From positions 1 to 58,357 of the forward strand of contig JAIXVE010000050.1 of NCBI GenBank assembly GCA_027483175.1: a stretch of 58,357 nucleotides of DNA. The letters are read 5' to 3'. This document shows positions 8,359-17,495 of the stretch, in pieces. Each line of letters starts with the position of its first letter. The stretch's first letter is position 1. This DNA comes from Verrucomicrobiaceae bacterium (GTDB lineage: Bacteria > Verrucomicrobiota > Verrucomicrobiia > Verrucomicrobiales > V1-33). Both the position numbers and the translations under genes were made by a program. The notes below the pieces were generated by a model that was not told the DNA's origin, did not search any database, and was given only the letters and a program-made list of their open reading frames with translations.

Positions 8359-9798
8359 TCAGAAGGTCAGGTTGCTCGTCGGCGTCGCCGCCGCCGCATC
8401 CGTCAGCGGAGCCACTCCATTCCCCGCAGGCACACTGATCTGCCCCGTCCCGTTGCTCCTCACAAAATTCCGGATCACCACGTTCTGATTGCTCGCCAGC
8501 TCAATCCCCCACGTCCCGTTCGCACGCGCCGTGCAACCCTCCAGCCGGTTGTTGTTCCCGCCCTTGTAACCACTCGCATAGTTCGCCACCGACAGGCAAT
8601 TCAGAAACTGGCATCCATCCGTCACGTTGAACCCGTGACTCGTCCCCGTCAGCGGCGGCGGCGTCTGCCCCGGCTGCAGCGGCGGCGACCCGTTCTTGTC
8701 AGCAGAACAATGCGTGAACAGGCAGTCAAACTCCGTGTGAAACCCGTCCCATTGATTCAACTGCGCCACACACTGCACAAAACTCACCGCCAGATTGTTC
8801 TCCGGCGGCAACGGATTCCCCACATACGTCGAACGCTCGGCATAATACCCTTCCTCGAAATTCCCGCGCGACGTGCAGTTCATCAGCGCACACCCGCCCC
8901 GCAGATGAAACCCTTCATTCCGGTTCGCTATCGCACTGCAGTTCAGGAGCGTCACCGACGTGTTCACATCAATCCCCGTCGCCCCGCAACTCTTCGCCGT
9001 GCACCCGCTCAACGACGACCCGCTCGCACTCACAATCCCACAGCCATAACAACTGATCGCCACACAATCCGCAATCCGCGACCCCGACTGCGCCAGAATC
9101 CCGATCGCATGAATCGTGTCCGCAATGCACCCGCGCACCACCGACCCATCATCACAGTGAATCCCCGACCACGGCCCAGGTCCCGACGGCACCCCAGCCT
9201 CCGGCCTCTGCGCCCGCACCGTGCATTCCTCCACCGCCGCCGACTGCCCGCATAGAATCCCATACGTGTTCACATTCGAAACCTGAAGGTCATGCACCCG
9301 GCACGTCTTGCCCAGCCGCACCCCGATCAGCCACGCCCCTTTGATGTGCCCGTTCCGCACCGTGATGTTCTCGTGCGCCGTCGCTCCACTCCCCCCATCC
9401 ACCGCCACCTGCGTCCCCGGCGGCACCTCAAGGCTCGGCGTGAACTCTATCAGATACCCCCTCAGATCCAGCGTCACATCATCCGCATCAATCACCACCT
9501 GCTTCGTCAGGTTCTCCGTCAGATAATAATGCCCAGGCCGCGAAATCGTATAGTTCCCCGCACTTCCCGTCAGCGCAGGAAGATTCGCATCGCGACTCGG
9601 AATCGGCTGCCCGGGATCCGTCTGCGTCAGGCTCTTCATGCTAGGCACCGGAGTCCCGGTCCCATCCAGCGCTCGGTCGGCAAACGGAAACGATCCCGGC
9701 CCTGGCGGCGGCAGCGGCCCCTGCCCCTGCACCGGCATCGCCAGCCCGCAGGCACTCAGCAAAGCCATTCGGAGAATCGGTATCAGTCGGATATTCAT
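8359..9798 (-). CDS. Secreted right-handed beta-helix repeat protein
   Basis: This 479-residue protein has a signal peptide ending near 'GLAMPVQGQG' and a Pro/Gly-rich mature N-terminus. From about residue 100 it repeats turns such as 'NITVRNGHIKGAW', 'CRVHDLQVSNVNTYGI' and 'SVVRGCIADTIHAIGIL', the pattern of a parallel beta-helix (pectate-lyase-like or NosD-like fold). The turns contain many Cys. It is the first gene of a two-gene unit with the RCC1 protein, 1 bp apart. No catalytic Asp/Arg set for a pectinase could be picked out, so polysaccharide binding or cleavage is possible but unproven. The 128 bp upstream, after the kinase gene, hold a T7 run but no clear promoter. Confidence 0.87.
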   Translation of the reverse strand: MNIRLIPILRMALLSACGLAMPVQGQGPLPPPGPGSFPFADRALDGTGTPVPSMKSLTQTDPGQPIPSRDANLPALTGSAGNYTISRPGHYYLTENLTKQVVIDADDVTLDLRGYLIEFTPSLEVPPGTQVAVDGGSGATAHENITVRNGHIKGAWLIGVRLGKTCRVHDLQVSNVNTYGILCGQSAAVEECTVRAQRPEAGVPSGPGPWSGIHCDDGSVVRGCIADTIHAIGILAQSGSRIADCVAISCYGCGIVSASGSSLSGCTAKSCGATGIDVNTSVTLLNCSAIANRNEGFHLRGGCALMNCTSRGNFEEGYYAERSTYVGNPLPPENNLAVSFVQCVAQLNQWDGFHTEFDCLFTHCSADKNGSPPLQPGQTPPPLTGTSHGFNVTDGCQFLNCLSVANYASGYKGGNNNRLEGCTARANGTWGIELASNQNVVIRNFVRSNGTGQISVPAGNGVAPLTDAAAATPTSNLTF

Positions 9799-9926
9799 GG
9801 CAGATCTTCTGGGGGATATGGTCTCAATCGCACGCCCCGCCGCCGCCTCTGCTGGCCGTCACAGTTCGTGCTCATCCATTCCTCTGCATTCCGCCGCCGC
9901 ACCTTACACACCCCCGCCGCTTTTTT

Positions 9927-12900
9927 TCACGGCGCCCCGCTCCCACCAGACTCCGCACTCTTATCCTCCCGCAACCGACCCACCATCGTCTGCCTCAACC
10001 GCGCCACCGGACGCGTCGCCGGCCACCCGTCCATCAGCTCAAGATACTCCCGCTCCCCCAGCCGATGCCACGGATGAATCGTCGGCTTCACCGCCTCCGG
10101 TGCCGTCAGCCACCTCGCCAGCGCCGCCGCTGCCGACTCCTCCCGCCCAGGCACCATCTCCCCCAACCGCCGCCGGTCCACCGGCCCCTGCGGCTCCAGC
10201 TGCCCTCCCTCCGCCAACCGCTGCCCGGACATCGCCCGCGCAAAATCCAGAAACCACCCCGGCACGCCCTCCCCTGGCCGCGGCAACAACCACATCGCCG
10301 TCTCCCCGCTCAACGGCTCCTCCGCCGTCAACTGCGTCGCCCCAGCCACTCTCGTCCCGCTCCCATTGAAGGCCAGCGCACTCAGCGGCAACGTCAGCGG
10401 CAACGGCGGCCCGATCGTAAACCCACTAGCCGTATCCACTACGATCATTTCCCCCTGAGCCGCCGCCGCCAGCCGCCCACCCCGCCCGCTCCACGCCAGT
10501 TGCCGCACCGGACTCGATAAATGCAGCGCCTCCCCGCGCACCTTGGCACTCCCCGCGTCCCACAACATCACCGTCCCATCCTCCGACCCGCTCGCCGCTT
10601 CCATCTCCGCTCCCCACGCCATCACCGTCACCGCCGCCAGATGCCGCGTCGCCCGCACCCGCCCCGCTCCTCCCCACCCGCAAAACGTCACTTCCCCATC
10701 CGCATGCCCGCACCCTAGCCACCTCCCATCCCCGGACACCGCCACCGCCGTCACCTCCGCCGGCTCCGCCATCCGCGATACCTCCACCGCTCCGCCTACC
10801 CCCCACCGCACCAGCGTCACTTCCCGCCCATCCCCCGCCACCAGCACCGCCACCGGAGCCCCCGCCGCCACCACACCCGCCCGAAATCCCCCAGCTCCTT
10901 TCACCTCCGCCACCACTTCTTCCCCGCCACCACGCAACTCCCGCACCACCCGCCCACTCTTCTCCACCACCACCACCACACCATCCCCGTCCGCCCGCAT
11001 CGCCAGCGCCTCCCCATCCGTCTCCATCCCCTCCGAAGTCCGCCCCAATCTCTCCGCCGACCACCGCGACACCTCCCCCAATCCATCCACCCCCACTAGC
11101 TCATCATCCCCTCTCCACGCCAGCAGCCGCGCCCCGTAAGGCTCTAGCAGAATCCGCTCAGCCTGCCGCGACACGCTGTCGATCACCGTCAGATCCCTCC
11201 CCTCCGCTCCCACCCGCACAATCCGGTGCCTCGTCCCCAATGGCCCCGCCATGTCCATCGCCGCCAGTTGCGCCCCAGCCAATGACAGCAACGCCGTCAT
11301 CCGCCCCGTCGCCGGATGCCACGCCCGCAACGACCCGCCCACTCCCACCACCAGCAACTCCATCGCCCCACCCATCGGCTTCAACGCCCGCACGCGCTCC
11401 GGCATCGTCCCCCGTACCCCGAACTCCCGGCCACTCCCCACCGTCCACCCCCGCAGCGCCCCGCGCTCATACGCCGCAAACAAATGCTTCATCCCCGGAT
11501 CATACGCCACCGCCGTCACCCCTCCCGTCGCCACCTCCGCCCCGATCTTCCCACTCCCCCCATCCGTCCCGTCCGACCACATCAGATTGCCCGCCGCATC
11601 ACCCGCCAGCACCGCACGCGCATTCCGCGCCGCCACCACCGCCGTCACCGCTCCCGACATCGTGAACATCGGCTCCACCCAACCCATCCCTTCCTCCGCC
11701 GCCCATCGGTACACCCCGCCCTCCGCCGTCCCCGCCACCACCACCCGCTGCCGCTCCAATGTCGTCACTGTCATCTGCGTCAATCGCCCCCTCACCCGCC
11801 CCACCTGACTCGCACGCAACCCTCCCACCCTCCACACCACTCCCCCCTCCGTCGCCACTAACCCCGATTCCCCAGTCGGCCGCAACTCCACCACCACCGC
11901 CGCCCCTCCCTCCGGCCACGACACCGGCAACCACAATCCCGAACCCATCTCCACCGACCACAACATCGACTCCCGACCCCACACCGCCACCCGATTCCCC
12001 GCCCCGGACACCGCCACCCGCTCCAATCCCTCCACCCGCCCCGGCGGCATGTACACCTCAGGCCCACTCCAACCCTTCTCACCCTCCACCCACCGCACCA
12101 CCACCGGAACCCCCGGCTCAGTCCCGCTCAACAACGCCACCAGCGTCCGCCCAGTCAGCACCGTCCCCCGCAATTCACCCCACTCACTCCGCAACGCCAC
12201 AGGCAACCCCACCGGCCTCATGAACTTCCCATACGCCGCCTGCAGCATCAGATCCGCCGCCGCCACCGCATCCGGCTCCGTCTCCAATGCCCGCGCCAGC
12301 ACCGGCATCGCCCCGTGAAACTGCCGCTCCGCCTTCCAACGCTGCGCCGTCTGCACGTCCTCCCGCGCCCGCGCCCGCCTCAAATCCTCCGCCCTCGTCT
12401 CCGCACGCCAGTACATCACCAGACTCGCCGCCATCCCCGCCACCAGACTCACCACCGCCAGCATCCCCAGCACCACCGCCGCCCGGTGCCGCCGCGCCAG
12501 CTTTCCTAACACCTCCATCCCCCGCGCCGGCCGCGCACTCACCGGCTGTTCGTCCAGCACTCGCTGCAGATCATCCGCCAGCGCCTGCGCACTAGCATAC
12601 CGTCCGCCCGGCGACATCGCCATCGCACGACCCGCAATCGCCAGCAGATCCCGCCGCCACGCCCTCGGAGCCCCACCCATCACCCCGCCCTCGCCCCAAC
12701 CCGGCACTTCCTCCCCTGCCCCGCGCCGCCCCGCCGACGCAAACGGCAGCCGCCCCGCCAGCACTTCATACATCACCACGCCTAGCGAATACACGTCACT
12801 CCGCACATCAATGTCCGCACTCCCCGGCTCCGCCTGCTCCGGACTCATGTACCCAGGCGTCCCCACCAGCTGCCTAACCGCCGTCACCGCCAGATCGCTC

Positions 12901-13514
12901 AACGGTTCCTCCAATGCCCGCGCCACCCCGAAATCTATCACCTTCACCCTCCTCACACCTCCCTCCTCCCACGCCAGTATATTCGCCGGCTTCAAATCCC
13001 GGTGCACCACTCCCTTCCCATGCGCGTGCTGCACCGCCTCACAAACCCCGATCAGCAACCGACAGCGATCACCCGCTCCCAATCCCCACCGCCCGCACAT
13101 CTCCGTCAGTTCGCCACCACGCACCAGCTCCACCACAAAAAACGGCCGCCCGTCGTGACTCCCCGCATCCAGCACCGTCGCCACCCCCGGATGATTCATC
13201 CTCGCCAGCGCACTCCGCTCCCCCTCAAACCTCGCCAGCACCTGCCGCGACACCACCTCCGCCTTCAGCCACTTCACCGCCACCTCCCGCTCCACCGGAT
13301 GCTCCTGCCGCGCCCGCCACACCTCCGCAAACCCGCCCTCCCCCACCTTCTCCTCCAGCCGGTACCGCCCCCCTAGCAACACCCCCTCCGCTTCCTCCGC
13401 CACCACCGGCAGCTCCTCCCCGCCCAGCCACCCCAGCAGGCACGCCGGACAAAACGCCGGCCCGTCGACCGTGTGCCGCACCGCCCCACAAGCATCGCAA
13501 TGTTGTGCTCTCAT
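9927..13514 (-). CDS. Membrane Ser/Thr protein kinase with WD40-like sensor domain
   Basis: This is a 1195-residue Hanks-type kinase. The N-terminus has a zinc-ribbon pair (Cys 6, 9, 22 and 25). Kinase motifs in order are the glycine loop 'GRYRLEEKVGEGGFAEVW', the 'VAVKWL' lysine, 'VVHRDLKPANIL', 'VIDFGVAR' and 'GTPGYMSPEQAE', so it should be active. A membrane helix ('VLGMLAVVSLVAGMAASLV') near residue 355 is followed by a charged helical stretch and then about 750 residues of WD40-like repeats, presumably outside the membrane. It lies 23 bp after an ECF sigma gene on the same strand, suggesting a signalling pair. Targets are unknown. Confidence 0.92.
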   Translation of the reverse strand: MRAQHCDACGAVRHTVDGPAFCPACLLGWLGGEELPVVAEEAEGVLLGGRYRLEEKVGEGGFAEVWRARQEHPVEREVAVKWLKAEVVSRQVLARFEGERSALARMNHPGVATVLDAGSHDGRPFFVVELVRGGELTEMCGRWGLGAGDRCRLLIGVCEAVQHAHGKGVVHRDLKPANILAWEEGGVRRVKVIDFGVARALEEPLSDLAVTAVRQLVGTPGYMSPEQAEPGSADIDVRSDVYSLGVVMYEVLAGRLPFASAGRRGAGEEVPGWGEGGVMGGAPRAWRRDLLAIAGRAMAMSPGGRYASAQALADDLQRVLDEQPVSARPARGMEVLGKLARRHRAAVVLGMLAVVSLVAGMAASLVMYWRAETRAEDLRRARAREDVQTAQRWKAERQFHGAMPVLARALETEPDAVAAADLMLQAAYGKFMRPVGLPVALRSEWGELRGTVLTGRTLVALLSGTEPGVPVVVRWVEGEKGWSGPEVYMPPGRVEGLERVAVSGAGNRVAVWGRESMLWSVEMGSGLWLPVSWPEGGAAVVVELRPTGESGLVATEGGVVWRVGGLRASQVGRVRGRLTQMTVTTLERQRVVVAGTAEGGVYRWAAEEGMGWVEPMFTMSGAVTAVVAARNARAVLAGDAAGNLMWSDGTDGGSGKIGAEVATGGVTAVAYDPGMKHLFAAYERGALRGWTVGSGREFGVRGTMPERVRALKPMGGAMELLVVGVGGSLRAWHPATGRMTALLSLAGAQLAAMDMAGPLGTRHRIVRVGAEGRDLTVIDSVSRQAERILLEPYGARLLAWRGDDELVGVDGLGEVSRWSAERLGRTSEGMETDGEALAMRADGDGVVVVVEKSGRVVRELRGGGEEVVAEVKGAGGFRAGVVAAGAPVAVLVAGDGREVTLVRWGVGGAVEVSRMAEPAEVTAVAVSGDGRWLGCGHADGEVTFCGWGGAGRVRATRHLAAVTVMAWGAEMEAASGSEDGTVMLWDAGSAKVRGEALHLSSPVRQLAWSGRGGRLAAAAQGEMIVVDTASGFTIGPPLPLTLPLSALAFNGSGTRVAGATQLTAEEPLSGETAMWLLPRPGEGVPGWFLDFARAMSGQRLAEGGQLEPQGPVDRRRLGEMVPGREESAAAALARWLTAPEAVKPTIHPWHRLGEREYLELMDGWPATRPVARLRQTMVGRLREDKSAESGGSGAP

Positions 13515-13537
13515 CTCATCCTTCTGCTCTTTTCACC

Positions 13538-14281
13538 TCAACCTTTCAGAAACAGCGCCCGCAAATGCCGGATTTCCTCCTCCACTTCCTCCTCGCTCCC
13601 CACCGTCGCCGCCACCTGCGCCCGGAAAACCGCCTGCAACCGCCGCCTCAACCGGTGCACCGCCACACTCAGCGCATTCTCACTCATCCCCAATCCCGCC
13701 GCCGCCTCCACCTGCGGCACCGAACCGCCGCCTCTCACCAGATACTCGGACAATACCCCAAACGCCGCCCCTCTTCCCGCCCGTTCCTCCTCCTCCCTCA
13801 ATGCCGTCAGCGCATGCCCTAGCAAACTCACCGCCCACCGCCGCTCATACACTTCATCCGGCGTCTCCCCCGCCAGCCCGGTCTGCACCAGCTCCGCCTC
13901 CAACTGCGCAGGATCCATCCCCGCCACCACCACCCCCCCGCCACGCTTCTGCGTCGCCCCGCGCCGCTGCTCATCCCGCAGATACAACTTCAACCCTCCT
14001 ATCAGATACGACCGCAACCGCCCCTTCTCCGCATCCGCCCGCCGCAGCACGCCCTTCTCCAGCAGATGCCCGAAATACCCCTGCGTCAGATCCTCCGCCT
14101 CCGCAGGCCCATGCCCGCTCCCTCTCAAATACGCATACAACGGAGCCCAGTACAGCCCGCACACCCGATCCAGCGCCCGCCGCGCCACCGTCCCATCCCC
14201 TCCTGACAACTCCAGCATCGTCCAGGGCGTCGCCGGAAATGCCACGCCAGTCCGAGCCTCTCGCGGAACTGCCTCCATCAC
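13538..14281 (-). CDS. ECF-type sigma factor, PVC group
   Basis: This 247-residue sigma factor begins 'MMEAVPREARTG' and has the 'FPATPWTMLELS' N-terminus common in planctomycete and verrucomicrobial ECF factors that sit next to kinases. Region 2 includes 'EAEDLTQGYFGHLL' and 'RLRSYLIGGLKLYLRDEQRR'. Region 4 has 'AAAGLGMSENALSVAVHRLRRRL'. The second Met at 14278 is an equally possible start. The gene is first in a two-gene unit with the kinase and divergent from the ApbE fusion (142 bp between them). Phosphorylation of the factor by its kinase neighbour is a known theme in such pairs but is inference here. Confidence 0.9.
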   Translation of the reverse strand: MMEAVPREARTGVAFPATPWTMLELSGGDGTVARRALDRVCGLYWAPLYAYLRGSGHGPAEAEDLTQGYFGHLLEKGVLRRADAEKGRLRSYLIGGLKLYLRDEQRRGATQKRGGGVVVAGMDPAQLEAELVQTGLAGETPDEVYERRWAVSLLGHALTALREEEERAGRGAAFGVLSEYLVRGGGSVPQVEAAAGLGMSENALSVAVHRLRRRLQAVFRAQVAATVGSEEEVEEEIRHLRALFLKG

Positions 14282-14423
14282 CCCATCGTATGCCCGGCTT
14301 CCCCCTCCCTCCGCAAGCTTTGCTTTTTCACCAACCTGCCCGAAAACCAGAATCTCAAACCTCCATCACACCCGTCCGCCCGCGCCGCCGCAGGAAGTAT
14401 CCCCATAGCCCCACCGCCACCCC

Positions 14424-16046
14424 ATGAATCCCTTCCTCCGCTCTCTCGCCCTCCCGGCCCTCGTCTCCTTCCCATTCGCCGCCACCGCCCAACCCTCCCC
14501 CACCTCGTTCCATCACGAACAGGTCATGGGCACGTCCCTCGACATCAAGGTCATCTCCTCATCCCCTTCCGCCGCCGCCCTCGCCGAATCCTCAGCCGTC
14601 GCAGAAATCGACCGGCTCTCCGCCCTCCTCAGCACCTACCAGCAGGACTCCGCCATGTCAAAATGGCTCGCCTCCCCCGTCGGCCAACCCACGCCCGTCC
14701 CCGCGGAACTCCTCTCGCTCCTCTCCCTCTTCGATACATGGCACCACCGCACCAACGGTGCCCTCAATCCAGCCGCCGCCGCCGCTTCCGCCCTCTGGCT
14801 CAACGCAGAAAAATCCCAATCGCTCCCCTCCCCTACCTCCCTCGCCACCACCGCCGCCGACGCCGCCCGCCCCCACTGGTCCCTCAACCCAGCCAACTCC
14901 ACCGCCACCCGACTCGATCGCGCCCCCCTCTTCTTCAACTCCCTCGCCAAAAGCCACATCCTCTCCATGGCCGCAGACGCCGCCATGAACGCCGCCCACC
15001 CACACTCCCTCGTCCTCAACTGCGGCGGTGACATCATCGTCCGCGGCCGCACCCCCGAAACCATCTCCATCGCCAACCCGCTCGCCCACGCAGAAAACGC
15101 CGCCCCGCTCGACACCATCGTCATCTCCAACGCCGCCGTCGCCACCAGCGGCAACTACCGCCGCGGCTTCAATATCCTCGGCCACCACTACTCCCACATC
15201 ATCGACCCCAGATCGTCCCTCCCCGCAGACGCCGTCGCCAGCGCCACCGTCGTCACCCCCGACGCCGCCTCCGCCGGTGCCCTGGCCACCGCCTTCTGCC
15301 TCCTCTCCCCATCCGCGTCCGCCACCCTCGCCGCCTCCCACCCACACACCGAGTTCCTCATCGTCCTCGCCAACGGCCAACGCTTCCCCAGCAACGGCTG
15401 GGCCGCCCTCCACCCGGATCTCCCCGTCCTCGCCGACACCACTCCCCCAACTCCTCCCACGCCGCCCGCCGACTCCTCCTCACCACCCAAACCCGCCCCC
15501 GACGCCCCACCCGCCGACGCCGCGGACACTCCCAAACCCGCCGCCGATCCCTCTGCCCCAACCCCAGCCTCGGACCTCTGGGACGACACCACCGAACTCT
15601 CCATCAACCTCGAACTCAAACGCCCCGGCAACAACCGCTACCGCCGCCCCTACGTCGCCGTCTGGATCGAAGACAAAGACAAACAACCCGTCCGCACCAT
15701 CGCCCTCTGGCACGGCAAGCCCCGCTGGCTCCCAGACCTCCGCGCATGGTCCAAATCCGACCGTCTCCGCCGCACCACCGACGATACCCCGCTCCCCCCA
15801 TCCATCACCGGCGCCACCCGCCCCGCCGGCCAATACAAGCTCTCATGGGACGGCCGCAACGCCCTCGGCAAACCCGTCAAACGCGGCACCTACACCGTCG
15901 TCATCGAGGTCGTTCGCGAACACGGGACCTACCAGCTCATGAAAAAGGAAATCGACCTCTCCAACGCCCCCGCTCAGGTCAAATACGACCCAAATACCGA
16001 GGTCTCCGACGCCTCCCTCGACTTCCACCGCAAACCCACGCCCTGA
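14424..16046 (+). CDS. Exported FAD:protein FMN transferase (ApbE) fused to DUF2271
   Basis: This 540-residue protein has a signal peptide ('SLALPALVSFPFAATAQ'). Residues ~30-335 are an ApbE domain: 'SALLSTYQQDSAM', 'RTNGALNPAAAAAS', 'FFNSLAKSHI', 'LVLNCGGDIIVRG' and 'GHHYSHIIDPRSSLPADAV'. ApbE moves FMN from FAD to a Thr/Ser of extracytoplasmic proteins. A Pro/Ala-rich linker (~340-385) leads to a C-terminal DUF2271 domain (~390-535) with 'YVAVWIEDKDKQPVRTIALW' and 'KRGTYTVVIEVVREHG'. That domain contains T-G-A-T at residues 462-465, which resembles the flavinylation acceptor motif. The next gene starts 4 bp later and encodes a PepSY-type membrane protein, so an extracytoplasmic flavin-based electron-transfer module is likely. 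Confidence 0.9.
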   Translation: MNPFLRSLALPALVSFPFAATAQPSPTSFHHEQVMGTSLDIKVISSSPSAAALAESSAVAEIDRLSALLSTYQQDSAMSKWLASPVGQPTPVPAELLSLLSLFDTWHHRTNGALNPAAAAASALWLNAEKSQSLPSPTSLATTAADAARPHWSLNPANSTATRLDRAPLFFNSLAKSHILSMAADAAMNAAHPHSLVLNCGGDIIVRGRTPETISIANPLAHAENAAPLDTIVISNAAVATSGNYRRGFNILGHHYSHIIDPRSSLPADAVASATVVTPDAASAGALATAFCLLSPSASATLAASHPHTEFLIVLANGQRFPSNGWAALHPDLPVLADTTPPTPPTPPADSSSPPKPAPDAPPADAADTPKPAADPSAPTPASDLWDDTTELSINLELKRPGNNRYRRPYVAVWIEDKDKQPVRTIALWHGKPRWLPDLRAWSKSDRLRRTTDDTPLPPSITGATRPAGQYKLSWDGRNALGKPVKRGTYTVVIEVVREHGTYQLMKKEIDLSNAPAQVKYDPNTEVSDASLDFHRKPTP

Positions 16047-16050
16047 TCCC

Positions 16051-16662
16051 ATGCCGGCTCCCGACTCCCCCGGCCGCTGGTCCCGCCGCGCCCCAGCCAT
16101 CGCCCGCTGGCTCCACCTCTACATCTCCTTCGCCAGCTGCGCCCTCGTCCTCTTCTTCGCCATCACCGGACTCACCCTCAACCACCCGGACTGGTTCTCC
16201 TCCACACCCACCGAATCCTCCGCCTCCGGCTCCCTCAACCCGGCATGGCTCACCCCTCCCGACGAACGCGTCGCCCGTCTCGAAATCGCAGAATTCCTCC
16301 GCCAGCAACACCGTCTCTCCGGCACCGTCGCCGACTTCCGTCTCGACGAGGAGGTCTGCTCCCTCACCTTCAAAGGCCCCGCCTCCTCCGCCGACATCTC
16401 CATCCAGCGCGCCTCCGGATCCTACGAAATCACCACCTCCTCCATGGGCCTCGTCGCCCTCCTCAACGACCTCCATAAAGGCCGCGATACCCCCAAATCA
16501 TGGTCCGTCGTCATCGACGTCTCCGCCATCCTCCTCATCCTCGTCTCCCTCTCCGGCCTCATCCTCGTCCTCTGGATGAAACGCCGCCGCTCCTCCGCCT
16601 TCATCCTCGCCGCCCTCGCCACCATCCTCTCCATCATCGCCGCCGCCCTCGCCACCCGCTGA
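16051..16662 (+). CDS. PepSY-associated transmembrane protein
   Basis: This 203-residue membrane protein has a first helix region 'ARWLHLYISFASCALVLFFAITGLTLNH', the hallmark of PepSY-TM proteins. A ~80-residue PepSY-like periplasmic part follows, then a second helix beside 'NDLHKGRDTPKSW' ('ILLILVSLSGLILVLWM') and a third at the C-terminus ('ALATILSIIAAALAT'). The conserved His in 'WLHLY', 'LNHPDW' and 'LHKGR' could ligate haem, as in PepSY-type ferric reductases. It is translationally linked to the ApbE-DUF2271 gene by a 4-bp gap. The likely role is passing electrons across the membrane to the flavinylated domain, an inference from family and context. Confidence 0.85.
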   Translation: MPAPDSPGRWSRRAPAIARWLHLYISFASCALVLFFAITGLTLNHPDWFSSTPTESSASGSLNPAWLTPPDERVARLEIAEFLRQQHRLSGTVADFRLDEEVCSLTFKGPASSADISIQRASGSYEITTSSMGLVALLNDLHKGRDTPKSWSVVIDVSAILLILVSLSGLILVLWMKRRRSSAFILAALATILSIIAAALATR

Positions 16663-16724
16663 CGCCCCTCCCAATACCACCCAATCCCGGTTGCCCCCAG
16701 CCTCCCCCGGCTTAGCGCCCCTCC

Positions 16725-17369
16725 ATGCGACCTCTCTCCGACTGCCGCCTCTACGGAATCCTCGACGCCTCCTACACCCCGCGAGATCAAATGCCCGCCA
16801 TGCTCGCCGCCATGATCTCCGGTGGGGTCCACATCGTCCAGCTCCGCGCCAAAGGCTGGTCCCCGAACGATATCATCACCACCGCCCGCTCCCTCCACCC
16901 GCTCACCAAAGCCGCCGGCATCCCCTTCGTCATCAATGACCACCCGGAAGCCGCCCGCGCCGCCGGCGTCGAAGGCACCCACGTCGGCCAGGACGATCTC
17001 TCCATCGCAGAAGCCCGCCAACTCGCAGGCCCTGGCATCTTCATCGGCAAATCCACCCACAGTCTCGCCCAGGCCCACGCCGCCTTCGCAGAAGGAGCCG
17101 ACTGCATCGGCTTCGGCCCGCTCTTCGCCACCCCCACCAAACCCGATTACCATCCCATCGGCACGCTCGACATCCGCTCCGTCAACACCAACCCACCTGT
17201 CCCCGTCTTCTGCATCGGCGGCATCAATCTCCTCACCCTCCCCTCCGTCCTCGCCGCAGGCGCCCACCGCGTCGTCATCGTCTCAGCCATCCTCTCCGCC
17301 CCAAACCCCTCCTCCTACTCCCGCCTCTGCCTCGATCTCATCGAATCATCCCCTATTCCCGAAATTTAA
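16725..17369 (+). CDS. thiE: Thiamine phosphate synthase
   Basis: This 214-residue TIM-barrel enzyme joins HMP-PP and THZ-P to make thiamine phosphate. ThiE hallmarks are 'GVHIVQLRAKGW', 'PFVINDHPEAARAAGVEGTH' with 'VGQDDL' for the diphosphate site, 'IFIGKSTHS', 'DCIGFGPLFATPTKPD' and 'VFCIGGIN'. TenI paralogues share the fold but usually lack the full set of phosphate-binding residues seen here, so ThiE is preferred. No other thi gene lies nearby. It stands 62 bp after the PepSY gene in the same direction, and its codon use matches the surrounding + strand genes. Confidence 0.92.
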   Translation: MRPLSDCRLYGILDASYTPRDQMPAMLAAMISGGVHIVQLRAKGWSPNDIITTARSLHPLTKAAGIPFVINDHPEAARAAGVEGTHVGQDDLSIAEARQLAGPGIFIGKSTHSLAQAHAAFAEGADCIGFGPLFATPTKPDYHPIGTLDIRSVNTNPPVPVFCIGGINLLTLPSVLAAGAHRVVIVSAILSAPNPSSYSRLCLDLIESSPIPEI

Positions 17370-17480
17370 TCTCCCGGCAATCATCAGGCCCCACCATGAC
17401 TGACCGGATACCACCCCGGCGGAAGTTTTTTCACTGAATACTTGCGCCTTACGCGGCTATCAGGCAAACACCGATGCCAT

Positions 17481-17487
17481 AAAGGAG
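17481..17487 (+). promoter_or_regulatory. Shine-Dalgarno site that fixes a GTG start
   Basis: AAAGGAG lies 8 bases before the GTG at 17496. Most genes in this window have no such site, so it decides between this GTG and an upstream in-frame ATG at 17442, which has no purine-rich leader and would add 18 residues unlike other PilB N-termini. Confidence 0.75.
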
Positions 17488-17495
17488 AAAAAACT

